From Ignavibacteriales bacterium (GTDB lineage: Bacteria > Bacteroidota > Ignavibacteria > UBA10030 > SZUA-254), in contig JACRFD010000091.1 of NCBI GenBank assembly GCA_016218025.1, positions 1 through 47,582 of the forward strand: a stretch of DNA of 47,582 bases, written 5' to 3'. This document shows positions 26,567-38,578 of this stretch, in pieces. A program made the position numbers and the translations under genes. Each line of letters starts with the position of its first letter. Position 1 is the first letter of the stretch. The notes under the pieces are model-generated. The model ran no database searches. It saw only the letters and a list, made by a program, of their open reading frames with translations, and was not told where the DNA came from.

Positions 26567-27318
26567 AAAGATATTTTTGTGAATAAAAAATCATATGGCG
26601 GTTTAATCAATTGTTCCGATGCTTCTTCAAGAAATTTTTTATGGCTCTTTTGAGGAAGTATCAAATAATCACGAACAGAAACTCGCTTGAATCTTAGTAA
26701 TATCGGTGTGGTGCCACCTGTGGTTTTCAATGATATGTTTTTAAGTCGCGACAAATATTTTGTAGTTGGTGAACGATCGCGGTGGTTATACACGATTAGA
26801 GATTTACCCAGATCGTAATAAGATATCATTTCATCAGTGAACGAATATTTTACCGCACGTTTTTGGAAAATAGTTGCTTTGTCCGGGGCGATTCCATTAT
26901 CGGGATCGAGAAATATAATGTCGGAACCGGATAATGCTTTCTTCGAATCTTCAAACCACTCTGTTCGCTTGACAATATTTTTAGACGAGGAATTTTCCGG
27001 AATTGGTGTTGAATAGAAGCTTGTACCTGCCTGTAAAATATCTAGTTCTTCAACCGATCTGATGGACCGCCGATGGTGATGAACAATATCGTTAAGTTGT
27101 TTGAGTAATTTCGGATCACAGATTAAGAATTTATTATGATGCTTATTATTTTTTGAAAGATAATCTGTATGCCTTCCGTCTGTTGAATTCAATTCTTTTA
27201 ATTTGCAATAATACCAGTTGACTCCCAGCCTAATTCCGTTCATTCCGAAAGCAGAAATATTTTTAAGAAGAATATATTTCCCGAAGTCGCCTATGTCCCC
27301 AGCGTATTTATCCTGCAT
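26563..27318 (-). CDS. Uncharacterised protein (GDIGDFGKY / DPDNGI family)
   Basis: 251 residues, soluble, no signal peptide. The N-terminus MQDKYAGDIGDFGKYILLK and a central SDIIFLDPDNGIAPDK are motifs I have seen in uncharacterised conserved bacterial proteins; I cannot name a function. The latter recalls the DPPY-type motif of Rossmann methyltransferases, but there is no clear SAM glycine loop. Other possible conserved points are VNWYYCK, KRTEWFEDSK and SLIVYNHRDR. It begins 15 bp after pyrG and overlaps the PAP2 gene by 4 bp. Confidence 0.75.
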   Translation of the reverse strand: MQDKYAGDIGDFGKYILLKNISAFGMNGIRLGVNWYYCKLKELNSTDGRHTDYLSKNNKHHNKFLICDPKLLKQLNDIVHHHRRSIRSVEELDILQAGTSFYSTPIPENSSSKNIVKRTEWFEDSKKALSGSDIIFLDPDNGIAPDKATIFQKRAVKYSFTDEMISYYDLGKSLIVYNHRDRSPTTKYLSRLKNISLKTTGGTTPILLRFKRVSVRDYLILPQKSHKKFLEEASEQLIKPPYDFLFTKISL

Positions 27319-27333
27319 ATAGCCGGTTCAATA

Positions 27334-29581
<2,248 letters not shown>

Positions 29582-29582
29582 T

Positions 29583-30347
29583 TTAATAGTCCTTAACGTT
29601 TCTAAGTAATTGCCGCACTTTTTCAGCATCTTCGGCTGTATCTACTGCAATTGAATCGTAATCGGTGACTGAAACTTTTATTTTAAATCCGTTTTCCAAG
29701 ATACGGAGTTGTTCTAACTTTTCAGCATGCTCGAGCGAGGTTTCTTTCATATTTGTAAAATGCAATAAAAATGTTTTTCTGAAAACATAAATGCCGAAAT
29801 GTTTAAAAAACCTATGTTGCATGTGCCATTTGTTTTTATCTTCCTCATCGCGAATGAATGGAACCGGCAAACGGGAAAAATATATTGCGAAATTATTTTT
29901 ATCAACAAGTACTTTTACAACCCCCGGATCAAAAAGCTCTTCTGAGCTACCGATAACTTTTACAACTGTTGATACGGGAATTGATATGTCGGTAAGCAAC
30001 AATTGAATTGCATCATCAATCATTTGCGGCGGAATCAATGGCTCATCGCCCTGGATATTTATGATGATGTCTGCGTCGGTCAGATTTTTTGCGACGAACC
30101 CCACACGGTCGCTGCCCGATTTTAAATCGACGGGTGTAAGAATTACTTTTCCGAATTTTGAAACAACCGATTCAATTTCTTGATGATCGGTTGCAACAAC
30201 AACATCTTTCACAAGCTTTGATTTTTTTACCTGTTCATAAACGCGCTGTATCATCGATTTACCGCAAAGATCAATAAGAGGTTTTGCCTGTAAACGCGTT
30301 GATCCGTAACGGGCGGGAATGATTGCCACAATGTTTTGATTGTTCAC
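29583..30347 (-). CDS. kdsB: 3-deoxy-manno-octulosonate cytidylyltransferase
   Basis: 254 residues. It activates Kdo as CMP-Kdo for LPS inner core synthesis. Nucleotidyltransferase signature IPARYGSTRLQAKPL at the N-terminus, then VVATDHQEI, SGSDRVGF, IINIQGDEPLIPP (metal and CTP site), YFSRLPVPFIRD, HFGIYVFRKTFLLHF and SLEHAEKLEQLRILENG: a full match to KdsB. The start overlaps the end of plsC by 4 bp. Its presence means a Kdo-containing outer membrane. Confidence 0.95.
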   Translation of the reverse strand: MNNQNIVAIIPARYGSTRLQAKPLIDLCGKSMIQRVYEQVKKSKLVKDVVVATDHQEIESVVSKFGKVILTPVDLKSGSDRVGFVAKNLTDADIIINIQGDEPLIPPQMIDDAIQLLLTDISIPVSTVVKVIGSSEELFDPGVVKVLVDKNNFAIYFSRLPVPFIRDEEDKNKWHMQHRFFKHFGIYVFRKTFLLHFTNMKETSLEHAEKLEQLRILENGFKIKVSVTDYDSIAVDTAEDAEKVRQLLRNVKDY

Positions 30348-31054
30348 TCTCTTAAATTCCTTTCAATGACAGAACGTACCTGATCTCTCAATAATAATTC
30401 GGTTTCTCTGCCCGAAATCTCCTGCGGAATAACGGGAGACGAAATGACCAGCGTAATTGTTCCGGGTCTGATGCGGAATGAATGTTTCGGTAAAATTTTA
30501 TAGCTGCCGTTAATTGCCACAGGAACTATAGGCACACCTGCCCGCATAGCAAGATTGAATGGTCCTCTTTTGAACTGCTGAAGCTTTCCGTCCGGCGAAC
30601 GTGTTCCTTCACCGAACAGAAGCACTGAAGCTCCGTTTCGAATTTTATTCGCTGCATCTTCCAGACTTTGAACTGCATTTTGCCCACGCCCGCGGTCGAT
30701 ACCAATATATGTTTTACCATATTTCAGTCCCCAGCCGAAGATGGGAATTTTTTCCAATTCTTTTTTGTAAACAATTCTTATTTGATCCGGTATTGCTGCG
30801 ATTACGGCTGGTATATCGAATTGGCTGGCATGATTGGAAACGTAAATATAACTCCGGGCAAAATCGAGATTCTCTAATCCTTCTATTTTAATTTTAACAC
30901 CGCAAACTTTTAAAATAACTCTTCCCCACATTTTTGCAAGCGCATGAAACAATTTGCCTGTCCGGTGAAACGGAGTGATTATAAGTTCCAGCGTGGCAAC
31001 AAATGCAGTGTATAAAATTGCAAATAATATTTTTAAGTAAGAAATAATCATCAA
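30344..31054 (-). CDS. plsC: 1-acyl-sn-glycerol-3-phosphate acyltransferase
   Basis: 236 residues; a hydrophobic N-terminal anchor is followed by a plsC domain. It makes phosphatidic acid from lysophosphatidic acid at the inner membrane. The four acyltransferase blocks are visible: I VSNHASQFD (HX4D catalytic pair), II YIGIDRGRGQNA, III LFGEGTRSPDGKLQQFKRG and IV VPIVPVAINGS. Two adjacent ATG codons (31054 and 31051) could serve as start. First gene of the minus-strand operon running to 25757; no obvious promoter recognised. Confidence 0.92.
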   Translation of the reverse strand: MMIISYLKILFAILYTAFVATLELIITPFHRTGKLFHALAKMWGRVILKVCGVKIKIEGLENLDFARSYIYVSNHASQFDIPAVIAAIPDQIRIVYKKELEKIPIFGWGLKYGKTYIGIDRGRGQNAVQSLEDAANKIRNGASVLLFGEGTRSPDGKLQQFKRGPFNLAMRAGVPIVPVAINGSYKILPKHSFRIRPGTITLVISSPVIPQEISGRETELLLRDQVRSVIERNLRE

Positions 31055-31259
31055 TTAGTATGAATAGTAAAGAGATAAAAAAGAAGGTGGTCGATTAAAA
31101 AATTGGGGGAATGATGCACCTTTGAAAAGAATGTATCTTTTTGCAGTCTCATCGGTGCGTATTGCTCCAGTTATATGTTTTACATCGTGGTTTGCTCAAA
31201 TTACAAAATGCAGGAATGAAAAGCAAAACTTCAATTTACTTTCTTTTCAATCAATCAAA

Positions 31260-31311
31260 ATTCAAAATTTCATATTCGATATTCTTAATTAATCATACAC
31301 GAATTTTGAAT
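31260..31311. repeat. AT-rich inverted repeat in the plsC-T9SS intergenic gap
   Basis: attcaaaatt (31260-31269) and aattttgaat (31302-31311) are perfect inverted 10-mers, and partial copies surround them. Lies in the 424-bp non-coding stretch 31055-31478, which also holds the 98-bp hairpin and a terminator; no gene is seen there. Confidence 0.45.
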
Positions 31312-31351
31312 ATTGAACAGTTGAATGCTGAATGACGAGGTGTGTTGGCTG

Positions 31352-31449
31352 AAGTAAACCTCAGGTTTCTCATGTGCGATTCACTTACAAATTCTGTACT
31401 CAATGGAAGTGAATAGCACTTAAAAAAAGAAGAAACCGGAGGTTTACTT
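31352..31449. repeat. 98-bp long imperfect hairpin element
   Basis: Outer arms aagtaaacctcaggtttct (31352-31370) and agaaaccggaggtttactt (31431-31449) pair at 18 of 19 positions. Inner arms gtgcgattcactt (31374-31386) and aagtgaatagcac (31407-31419) pair at 12 of 13 around a 20-nt loop. Its right arm is also used by the terminator at 31421-31472, so the two folds exclude each other. Confidence 0.75.
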
Positions 31450-31472
31450 GAGTGTTCTTCCGAAGGTTTCTT
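31421..31472 (-). terminator. Terminator of the giant T9SS gene
   Basis: Read on the minus strand, aagaaacc (31472-31465) pairs with ggtttctt (31437-31430), extended by tccg/cgga, and a run of seven T follows immediately (31429-31421 region). It starts 7 bp after the stop codon at 31479. Confidence 0.7.
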
Positions 31473-31478
31473 GAAAGT

Positions 31479-34400
31479 TTACTTCGTCAGCACAATCTTC
31501 TTCACATCTGTGAACATGTGTCCTGAGCTTGCCGAAGGACCGGCGTTCATTCTCACAAAATAAATTCCACTTGGCAAATTTGAGCCGTCGAACATTACCG
31601 ACTTATACCCTGCATCCTGCATCCCATCGACAAGAGTGGCAATCTCTTCACCAAGAATGTTATACACTTTAATTGATACCCAATTGTCAGTTGGTAATTG
31701 ATAATTGACAATTGTTGACGGATTGAAAGGATTCGGATAATTTTGGTTCAACGAATATGTTGTCGGAATATTTTTTGCCGAGATGACTACTAATCTGATA
31801 GATCGTTCATCTCCGGAAGAAATTACGATGTTGCTGCCATTGAGCATGTATCGATGTATTGGTTTACCGTTTTCAACCTGCTCTATTGCAAATGCTTTAT
31901 CATCAACAGAAGAGTTCTTAATATTTATCGTCAACGGATAAACAGGTGACTGCATCTGGATTTGATATGAGATTTCATTATTCAAAATATCCGGATAAAA
32001 TTCACGATAGCGTTGACTTAAGAATCTGACATCAAACAAATCGCCGGGCGGCAAGGGGGGCAACTCATAACGATCTAAATTCATATCTTTTCTTGTAAGT
32101 TCGGCTAATTCAAGATGTCTCACGTTTCCTAACTTATCTTTAATTGTTATGATGCACGAATGATTAGCTTGTATATCCAGTTGCTTCGGTATGTTCTCTG
32201 AGTTTAAAAGAATTGTTCCGGAAGAAGATGCCTTAATCCAATATCCCTTTCCGGGTTGAAGCGTGGAAGCAACGGCGTAACCTGTTCCGGTAAACTCAAA
32301 GGCACCGCTTGAAATTATTCCACCTGTTGGTGCCGCGACATCACGATCAATTGAACCGATGAGATTCCATCCTTGGTTGAGATCAATATTTACCGAGGAT
32401 AATCCGGATCCTCTTATAATTTGAGTTTTTGAGGATGATGATTTAAGCCAATAACCTTTTCCGTAATTAAGTGTATCTCCTGCATTCTGATAAACAGCAG
32501 AGAATGAAAATAATGTTCCCGGCATCGTTGTTGCATAGACTGAATTTACCGAGCGGTTTGTTCGCGAGAATGGAAGAGAAATTAAATTCCATCCTTCAGT
32601 TATTGAAATTGTTTTTTCGAAAACGCTTGTTATTATCTGATAGCAACTGTCCTCTCCGGGCCAATTTAAATTTGGGTATAAATTTGAAGTTATATCTCCG
32701 GTTAATCCCCATGATAAATTTGCAAGATCGAGATATCTAAAATCACCCCCCACGCGATCTTTCAATCCCATATAAGCACCCGTTGCATTTGGATCCAGCG
32801 TACCATTAATGATTGGTCCATAACAGAACTCGATGATATTTGAAGTCTCATGAAGTTTTATCTGGAAATTGAGCATCATCGTAGTTCCCACATAAAAAGC
32901 TTCTATATTTTTCCATTGAACAGTGAATATTCTATTTGGTTGAGTTCCGGTTGTACTGGTACCGATTTGGTCGGCAGTGTAGACAATCATATCTGCCCAC
33001 CATGGACCTAATGCTTTGGTCGGCCGATTACTTGTGCCCAATGTTGGTGTGAAGTAATCGCCTAATTGACTAACAGAAGAAAGACCGCGTTCGCTTCCAT
33101 TGCTGCCGGTACCAAGTTCCGCCCATCCGTTCGTGCTGACCTGTATTGAATCGTAACTGTATTTATCATATTCAAATGAAAAAGGTAATGCGAAACTTGC
33201 CTGAGCATCGTCACCAACAGGACCTGTGCTTTGCGGAATAATTTCCTGATACGGAGAATAAATTTTTGTTACCAACCAGAATGGAATCGTTGGAGCAGAC
33301 ACAACTTCAAAAGTAGTTCTCAATGTGTCATTTGATGAGTTGTCATCTGTTGCCGCATTGATTAACTCAGCATAATATAATCCAAGCGATAAAGGTTCAT
33401 AAGTTCCATCAAATGAAACAGTACGTTGTTCTGCAAGTCCTAATCCCGAAATTCTTTTTTCGGAAGAGAATAGTTCCGTTATACCCGATAATATTCTCAA
33501 TTTTAAATTAAATGAATCTGTTTGTGCCTGTGTACTCAGATTTTTAACAGATGCTTTAAATCCGGTCATCGCTTCGCCAAAAAAATACTGCTTTGCATCT
33601 TGAGGTGATATTATTGATGCCGCTTTATAATCAAAGTAATTCTCAGGAATATCAAAGAGCATTTTTCTTTCCCATACTCCATTGCCATGTGTCGCAACTC
33701 TAATTGCCCGGTTTGATGGAGATATTGTTAGATCGGCAACTATGACGGCATCGGGCAAACCGGCGCTGAAGGATGACCAGCTTGTTCCGGCATCAGTAGA
33801 CACATAAACCCCAAGATCATTCCCCACATATACAACATTAGATCTAAAGGGGTCTACAACAACTGCCGTTGTTGGAACATCGGGCAGAGTTCCTGTAATG
33901 TCAGTCCAGTTTGTTCCGGTATTGATTGTTTTATAAACATGCCCCGACCCGAATCCGCCCATTGTAACATATGCAACTGTACTGTTTTGAGGGTCGACGG
34001 TGATATCAATCGGGTAGCGGTTGGGAATTGTTCCGGTAATATTTGTCCAGGATGTTCCTCCGTTTGTAGTTCTGTAAATATGTGCGGGGGCGGCGATAGG
34101 TGCAGTGCCAACAAAAACCGTATCGGGATTTGTTGCAGAAACCGCCATTGATAATACCGGATTGCCGTCGATATTATTACCGCTGTTTGTTGTTGACCAC
34201 GATCCGGCGGCATCTACCGATTTGAAAACTTTCTTTGTTGCGAAATACATTGTGTTTGGTTGAGTCTGACAGATAACAACCGGTGAATTCCAGGATGCGG
34301 TTCCTTCGCTGCCTGCGCTAAAACCGCCAGCATAAGAGAAAGAGTTGCCGCGATTTACTGATTTATAAATTGACCCGCCATAGCGTGTTACCGCATACAT

Positions 34401-35882
34401 GATATTATCATTTCCCGGAGTAATCGCTGTCCAACCCGATTCGTCTCTTGCGCTCGCGTGATCCCAGGTTGTGGAACCGAGATACCTGTATCCGGGAATA
34501 TGATCCTGGGATTGGGATAAAGCTATTAATGAATCGGTTGTAGAGCATGAAAATCCGTTGTAGATTTGTCCTGATTGTAATCCAAATCCGATATTTGTAT
34601 ATGAACTTCCAAAATTCGTAGAACGATATATTCCATCATCGTTCGCTGCATAAAAAATATTCGGATTTGTCGGATCGATCGCATATCCATGATTATCCGA
34701 ATATCCGCTTCCAACACTTGTGAAAGTATAACCACCGTTTGTTGATTTGGCTCGGCCCACCGCGTTTAAAACAATAATACTGGAATCTAATGGATGCACT
34801 GCGACATAATGCGAATACCAACCTTGAACTCCATACATCGAACCTGCTGGGAATGAACTCGCCAAATTCCAATTTTGTCCAAAGTTTGTAGAAAGATATA
34901 ATCCCGCAACCCCGCTTGTACTGTCTGCCGCACTTGCATAAACGATGTTTGGATTTTTTTCATATAAACCGAGAAGTGTTTTACCAGTATAAGGTGGTAT
35001 CGGGGTTGAATCCCAATTAAGTCCTCCGTCTGTTGTGCGAACTACAATACTTGAGGAAAAATTTCCAAACGCCACCAGTATCTTGTTTGTATCAGTTAAA
35101 TGAATAACTATATCAGTCGTCATAGGTGTTTCAATAATATTAATCCACGATCCACCCCCATCAACAGATTTAAAAACTCCTTCTGTAGTTGCTGCCCAAA
35201 TTGTTTTTGGATTAAGTGGATTGAGTTTAATCATCTGCACGCCGCGGCGCTGGTCAACAGACCAGTCTAAACTTTTTGTCCAAGTTGCTCCTCCGTCAGT
35301 TGTTTTTAAAATTCCGATACCATAGCTGCCTCGAGTTGTTCTTTGAACCAAGCCGCCGACAGAATTTTCTTTCCGGTAAACTTCTCCCGTTCCAATATAC
35401 ATTGTATTTGTGTCAACCGGATCTATAACGATAGTACTTACGCCAAGTACGGGATATCCGATTCTAACCTGTTGCCAGTCAGCGCCAAGTCCTGATGTAT
35501 TCGATCTCCATAAACCACCGCTTGCCGTTCCAACATAAATCGTTTTTGGATTTTTTGGATTAACCGCAACACACTTTGTTCTTCCCTGCAGATTGAGCGG
35601 ACCAATCGGATCCCAAATACTTCCGGCGCTGAATGTGTTTGATACTTCGCGCAATTTCATTTTTGAAGATTTGAAAGCATCGTAATATTTTCGTGCGGGA
35701 ATATCATCGTCGGGATACGATCTTGCCCGCGTCCAAAAATCTAGAGCTTCCATCGCTCCGGAAGTTTCGCGTTCATTCTCTTCAACAAGAATATTTTCAT
35801 TTTCGGAAGTTGTAATCAAAATGAAAGAGAAAGAAGAAATAAAAACAATCAAACTGAAAAACAGAATGTATAAACGTTGCAT
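31479..35882 (-). CDS. Giant secreted beta-propeller protein with T9SS sorting domain
   Basis: 1467 residues with a signal peptide (about 1-25). Residues about 75-760 hold some twelve sialidase/BNR-type Asp-box repeats, for example [27 protein letters not shown] and VSTDAGTSW, with IYVGT/FVGT strands, as in VPS10/sortilin-like propellers. This points to an adhesin, glycan binder or glycosidase-like surface protein; catalytic residues cannot be assigned. After it come a CARDB-like strand-rich region, a segment with [15 protein letters not shown] repeated as [12 protein letters not shown], and a C-terminal T9SS domain (about 1376-1467) with [17 protein letters not shown] and [10 protein letters not shown]. 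Within that domain GPSASSGH is encoded by a REP-like palindrome. Monocistronic, with its own terminator. Confidence 0.88.
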   Translation of the reverse strand: MQRLYILFFSLIVFISSFSFILITTSENENILVEENERETSGAMEALDFWTRARSYPDDDIPARKYYDAFKSSKMKLREVSNTFSAGSIWDPIGPLNLQGRTKCVAVNPKNPKTIYVGTASGGLWRSNTSGLGADWQQVRIGYPVLGVSTIVIDPVDTNTMYIGTGEVYRKENSVGGLVQRTTRGSYGIGILKTTDGGATWTKSLDWSVDQRRGVQMIKLNPLNPKTIWAATTEGVFKSVDGGGSWINIIETPMTTDIVIHLTDTNKILVAFGNFSSSIVVRTTDGGLNWDSTPIPPYTGKTLLGLYEKNPNIVYASAADSTSGVAGLYLSTNFGQNWNLASSFPAGSMYGVQGWYSHYVAVHPLDSSIIVLNAVGRAKSTNGGYTFTSVGSGYSDNHGYAIDPTNPNIFYAANDDGIYRSTNFGSSYTNIGFGLQSGQIYNGFSCSTTDSLIALSQSQDHIPGYRYLGSTTWDHASARDESGWTAITPGNDNIMYAVTRYGGSIYKSVNRGNSFSYAGGFSAGSEGTASWNSPVVICQTQPNTMYFATKKVFKSVDAAGSWSTTNSGNNIDGNPVLSMAVSATNPDTVFVGTAPIAAPAHIYRTTNGGTSWTNITGTIPNRYPIDITVDPQNSTVAYVTMGGFGSGHVYKTINTGTNWTDITGTLPDVPTTAVVVDPFRSNVVYVGNDLGVYVSTDAGTSWSSFSAGLPDAVIVADLTISPSNRAIRVATHGNGVWERKMLFDIPENYFDYKAASIISPQDAKQYFFGEAMTGFKASVKNLSTQAQTDSFNLKLRILSGITELFSSEKRISGLGLAEQRTVSFDGTYEPLSLGLYYAELINAATDDNSSNDTLRTTFEVVSAPTIPFWLVTKIYSPYQEIIPQSTGPVGDDAQASFALPFSFEYDKYSYDSIQVSTNGWAELGTGSNGSERGLSSVSQLGDYFTPTLGTSNRPTKALGPWWADMIVYTADQIGTSTTGTQPNRIFTVQWKNIEAFYVGTTMMLNFQIKLHETSNIIEFCYGPIINGTLDPNATGAYMGLKDRVGGDFRYLDLANLSWGLTGDITSNLYPNLNWPGEDSCYQIITSVFEKTISITEGWNLISLPFSRTNRSVNSVYATTMPGTLFSFSAVYQNAGDTLNYGKGYWLKSSSSKTQIIRGSGLSSVNIDLNQGWNLIGSIDRDVAAPTGGIISSGAFEFTGTGYAVASTLQPGKGYWIKASSSGTILLNSENIPKQLDIQANHSCIITIKDKLGNVRHLELAELTRKDMNLDRYELPPLPPGDLFDVRFLSQRYREFYPDILNNEISYQIQMQSPVYPLTINIKNSSVDDKAFAIEQVENGKPIHRYMLNGSNIVISSGDERSIRLVVISAKNIPTTYSLNQNYPNPFNPSTIVNYQLPTDNWVSIKVYNILGEEIATLVDGMQDAGYKSVMFDGSNLPSGIYFVRMNAGPSASSGHMFTDVKKIVLTK
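31520..31540. repeat. REP-like palindrome in frame inside the T9SS sorting domain
   Basis: gtcct (31520-31524), core gagcttgccga (31525-31535), aggac (31536-31540). The core differs by two bases from gagcatgtcga of the intergenic doublets at 18561 and 46965. It encodes PSASSG between the last two beta strands of the host protein. Confidence 0.75.
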
Positions 35883-36135
35883 TTTAACCTCTTAATAAAA
35901 ATATTTAAGGGAGAGAAATTGTTTGCGGATGTTTAAGCAATACTTCGAAGGCGCAAAGAATGGCTGCGTGAACACCCACTTCTAATTTTTAAAATCTTAC
36001 AATTAGAATTATATAGAACCACTATTGAAAGTTACCTCAAATTCATTTTATAAGCAAGCTTAATATGCTTAGATTTGCCATTTACTTAAAACGTTCTTAT
36101 TTTGAAATGGTTTTATCTATTATAAAGAGAGTATT

Positions 36136-38565
36136 ATGACAAAAAAGAGTTCGATAAAAGAAATTCCACCGTCACAACTTCGATGGGTTTGCGATCCGAA
36201 AAGTTTGAAAGTAAAATCAACTAAAGATGTAAAGGCAACAAAAGAAATTATCGGTCAGGATCGTGCATTAAGAGCGCTGCGAATGGGCTTGGAAATGAAG
36301 CATCCGGGATACAATGTTTTTGTAACCGGGTTTTCAGGTACGGGAAGGATGACTACCATTAAGCGGCTTTTAGCTGAATTTCAGCATGGCGAAGTGTCTT
36401 TACGCGATCACTGTTATGTTCATAATTTTCTCAACAGTGACCAACCTATTTTGGTAACACTCCCTGCCGGACAGGGTGCTAAGCTTCAAGAAGAGATGGA
36501 TAATCTGGTTCAAGATCTTCTAAAGAATATTCCTGCCGTATTTGAAAGTAAAAGATTCAAGGAAGAACGTAAACGTTCTATGGAATTCTTCCAAGAGCGG
36601 CAGCGGAGTGTTTTGAAAGATTTTGAACAGAAAGTGCGTGAACGCGGTTTCGAGGTTATTCAGGTTCAGGTTGGGCCCCTCATGCGTCCCGATATTGCAC
36701 CGCTTTTTGAGGGACAGCCGATTACATTCGATCAACTTGATAATTTTGTTAAAGAAGGAAAAATTACAAAAGATCAGCTCGAACAAATGCTCAAAGAGCG
36801 TACCCAGCTCGAGGGTCAGATGGAGCTGATGCTTCGTGAACTCCGCAACATTGAAAAGAAAGCGAAAGAATCTGTAGATGGAATTTCCGAGAAATTCATT
36901 CTTCCGTTAGTAAAAGAAAGTATAGATGATCTTCGGAAAAAATATAAAATAAAAAAACTGCTCGATTATCTGGATCAGGTTCAAGACAGTGTTATGCTCG
37001 ATTTAAACCGGTTCCGTGGTGCAGAGGATAATCAACCTCAAATTCCCGGTGTACCGCAACAGGAAAAAGAAGAAGATTTATTCGTTGAATATCAGGTAAA
37101 TGTGGTTGTTGATAACTCGCGCACCAAAGGTGTGCCGATTATAATTGAAACAAATCCGAAATTCAAAAATATTTTTGGTACGATTGAAAGGGAGATTGAC
37201 CGGAACGGAATTTGGCGTACGGATTTTACTTTGATCAAAGCCGGTTCATTGTTACGTGCCGATGGCGGTTTCCTTGTTATTAACGCTCTCGATGCTCTTG
37301 TGGAGCCGGGTGTGTGGCAAACATTGAAACGTACTCTAAGAAACGGTTTACTCGACATCCAACCTATTGAAGGCGGAATTTTCGGAACAAGCTCGGCATT
37401 CAAACCGGAACCGATTGAAATCGATGTGAAAATTGTAATGACCGGAGATGCTTATATTTATTTTCTACTTTACGAACAGGATGACGATTTCAAAAAAATA
37501 TTTAAAGTGCGCTCAGATTTCGACACCGAAATGCCAAAGGTAAATTACACTATCGATAAATATGTCCATTTCATAACGATGATTTGTGAAGATGAAAAAT
37601 TACATCCGTTCGATAATAAAGGATTGGCATCGGTAATCGAACATGGCGTTCGGCTGGCTGGAAGACAAAACAAATTATCTACAAGATTCAATGTAATTGC
37701 AGATATAGTTCGTGAAGCAAATTATTGGGCAATAAAATCGCAGGATAATATTATCACATCCGATCATGTCCATAAAGCAATAGATGAACATATTGAGCGG
37801 ATCAAATTGATCGAAGAAAAATCGAAAGAGTTGATTCATGAGGGAACAATTTTAATCGATACCAGCGGTTCGAAAGTTGGACAGGTGAACGGACTTTCTG
37901 TGCTCGATATGCACGAATATATGTTCGGCATGCCAAGCAGAATAACGGCAAAAACATCTATCGGCAGAAGAGGCATAATCAACATAGAACGTGAAGCTGC
38001 AATGAGCGGTCCGATTCATAATAAAGGTGTGCTGATAATCAGCGGATACCTGCACGGTATGTATGCACACAACAAACCACTTACCATGAATGCAAGCATT
38101 ACTTTCGAGCAAAATTACGGCGGCATTGAAGGTGATAGTGCCTCTTCGACGGAAATTTATGCCGTCCTGTCCAGTCTTGCAAATGTTCCTTTACGTCAGG
38201 ATATCAGCGTAACAGGTTCCGTAAATCAAAACGGAGATATTCAGCCGATAGGCGGAGTAAACGAAAAGATAGAAGGATTTTTTGATATATGTAAGAGACG
38301 CGGACTTTCAGGAACACAAGGTGTTTTAATTCCCCACCAGAACAAAAAAGATTTAATGCTAAGGCATGATGTTATTGAAGCAGTTGAAAATAAATTATTT
38401 CACATCTACGCTATCAAATCTATTGACGAAGGAATAGAGCTACTTACCGGTTTATATGCAGGCAAACGTTTGAAGAACGGCATATTCGAGAAAGACTCGG
38501 TTCATTATCTAGTTGATCAAACTCTCACGATGTACGCTAAGCACTGGAAAGAACTTTTAGCGTAA
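36136..38565 (+). CDS. Lon-like AAA+ protease (AAA_32/LonB-type)
   Basis: 809 residues. N-terminal LRWVCDPKSL and KEIIGQDRALRALRMGLEM are followed by the ATPase P-loop VFVTGFSGTGRMTT (Arg where Lys is usual, a variation I recall in this Lon-related family), a long coiled-coil insert (about 125-280), Walker B region LLRADGGFLVINALDAL, and a C-terminal Lon protease domain. The catalytic dyad is Ser668 (EGDSAS) and Lys711 (GGVNEKIEG). It should degrade unfolded or regulatory cytoplasmic proteins; substrates unknown. It differs from LonA in lacking the N-terminal LAN domain. The nuclease gene begins 13 bp downstream, possibly co-transcribed. Confidence 0.9.
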   Translation: MTKKSSIKEIPPSQLRWVCDPKSLKVKSTKDVKATKEIIGQDRALRALRMGLEMKHPGYNVFVTGFSGTGRMTTIKRLLAEFQHGEVSLRDHCYVHNFLNSDQPILVTLPAGQGAKLQEEMDNLVQDLLKNIPAVFESKRFKEERKRSMEFFQERQRSVLKDFEQKVRERGFEVIQVQVGPLMRPDIAPLFEGQPITFDQLDNFVKEGKITKDQLEQMLKERTQLEGQMELMLRELRNIEKKAKESVDGISEKFILPLVKESIDDLRKKYKIKKLLDYLDQVQDSVMLDLNRFRGAEDNQPQIPGVPQQEKEEDLFVEYQVNVVVDNSRTKGVPIIIETNPKFKNIFGTIEREIDRNGIWRTDFTLIKAGSLLRADGGFLVINALDALVEPGVWQTLKRTLRNGLLDIQPIEGGIFGTSSAFKPEPIEIDVKIVMTGDAYIYFLLYEQDDDFKKIFKVRSDFDTEMPKVNYTIDKYVHFITMICEDEKLHPFDNKGLASVIEHGVRLAGRQNKLSTRFNVIADIVREANYWAIKSQDNIITSDHVHKAIDEHIERIKLIEEKSKELIHEGTILIDTSGSKVGQVNGLSVLDMHEYMFGMPSRITAKTSIGRRGIINIEREAAMSGPIHNKGVLIISGYLHGMYAHNKPLTMNASITFEQNYGGIEGDSASSTEIYAVLSSLANVPLRQDISVTGSVNQNGDIQPIGGVNEKIEGFFDICKRRGLSGTQGVLIPHQNKKDLMLRHDVIEAVENKLFHIYAIKSIDEGIELLTGLYAGKRLKNGIFEKDSVHYLVDQTLTMYAKHWKELLA

Positions 38566-38578
38566 AAAGAAAGGCACA

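Noticed and set aside
31141..31335. 64-codon plus-strand open frame between plsC and the T9SS gene
   Set aside because: AT-rich repeat sequence, no RBS, biased composition.
36310..36360. Arg instead of Lys in the P-loop of the Lon-like protease as a sign of inactivation
   Set aside because: I recall similar GxxGxGR variants across this Lon-related family, and the protease dyad is intact.
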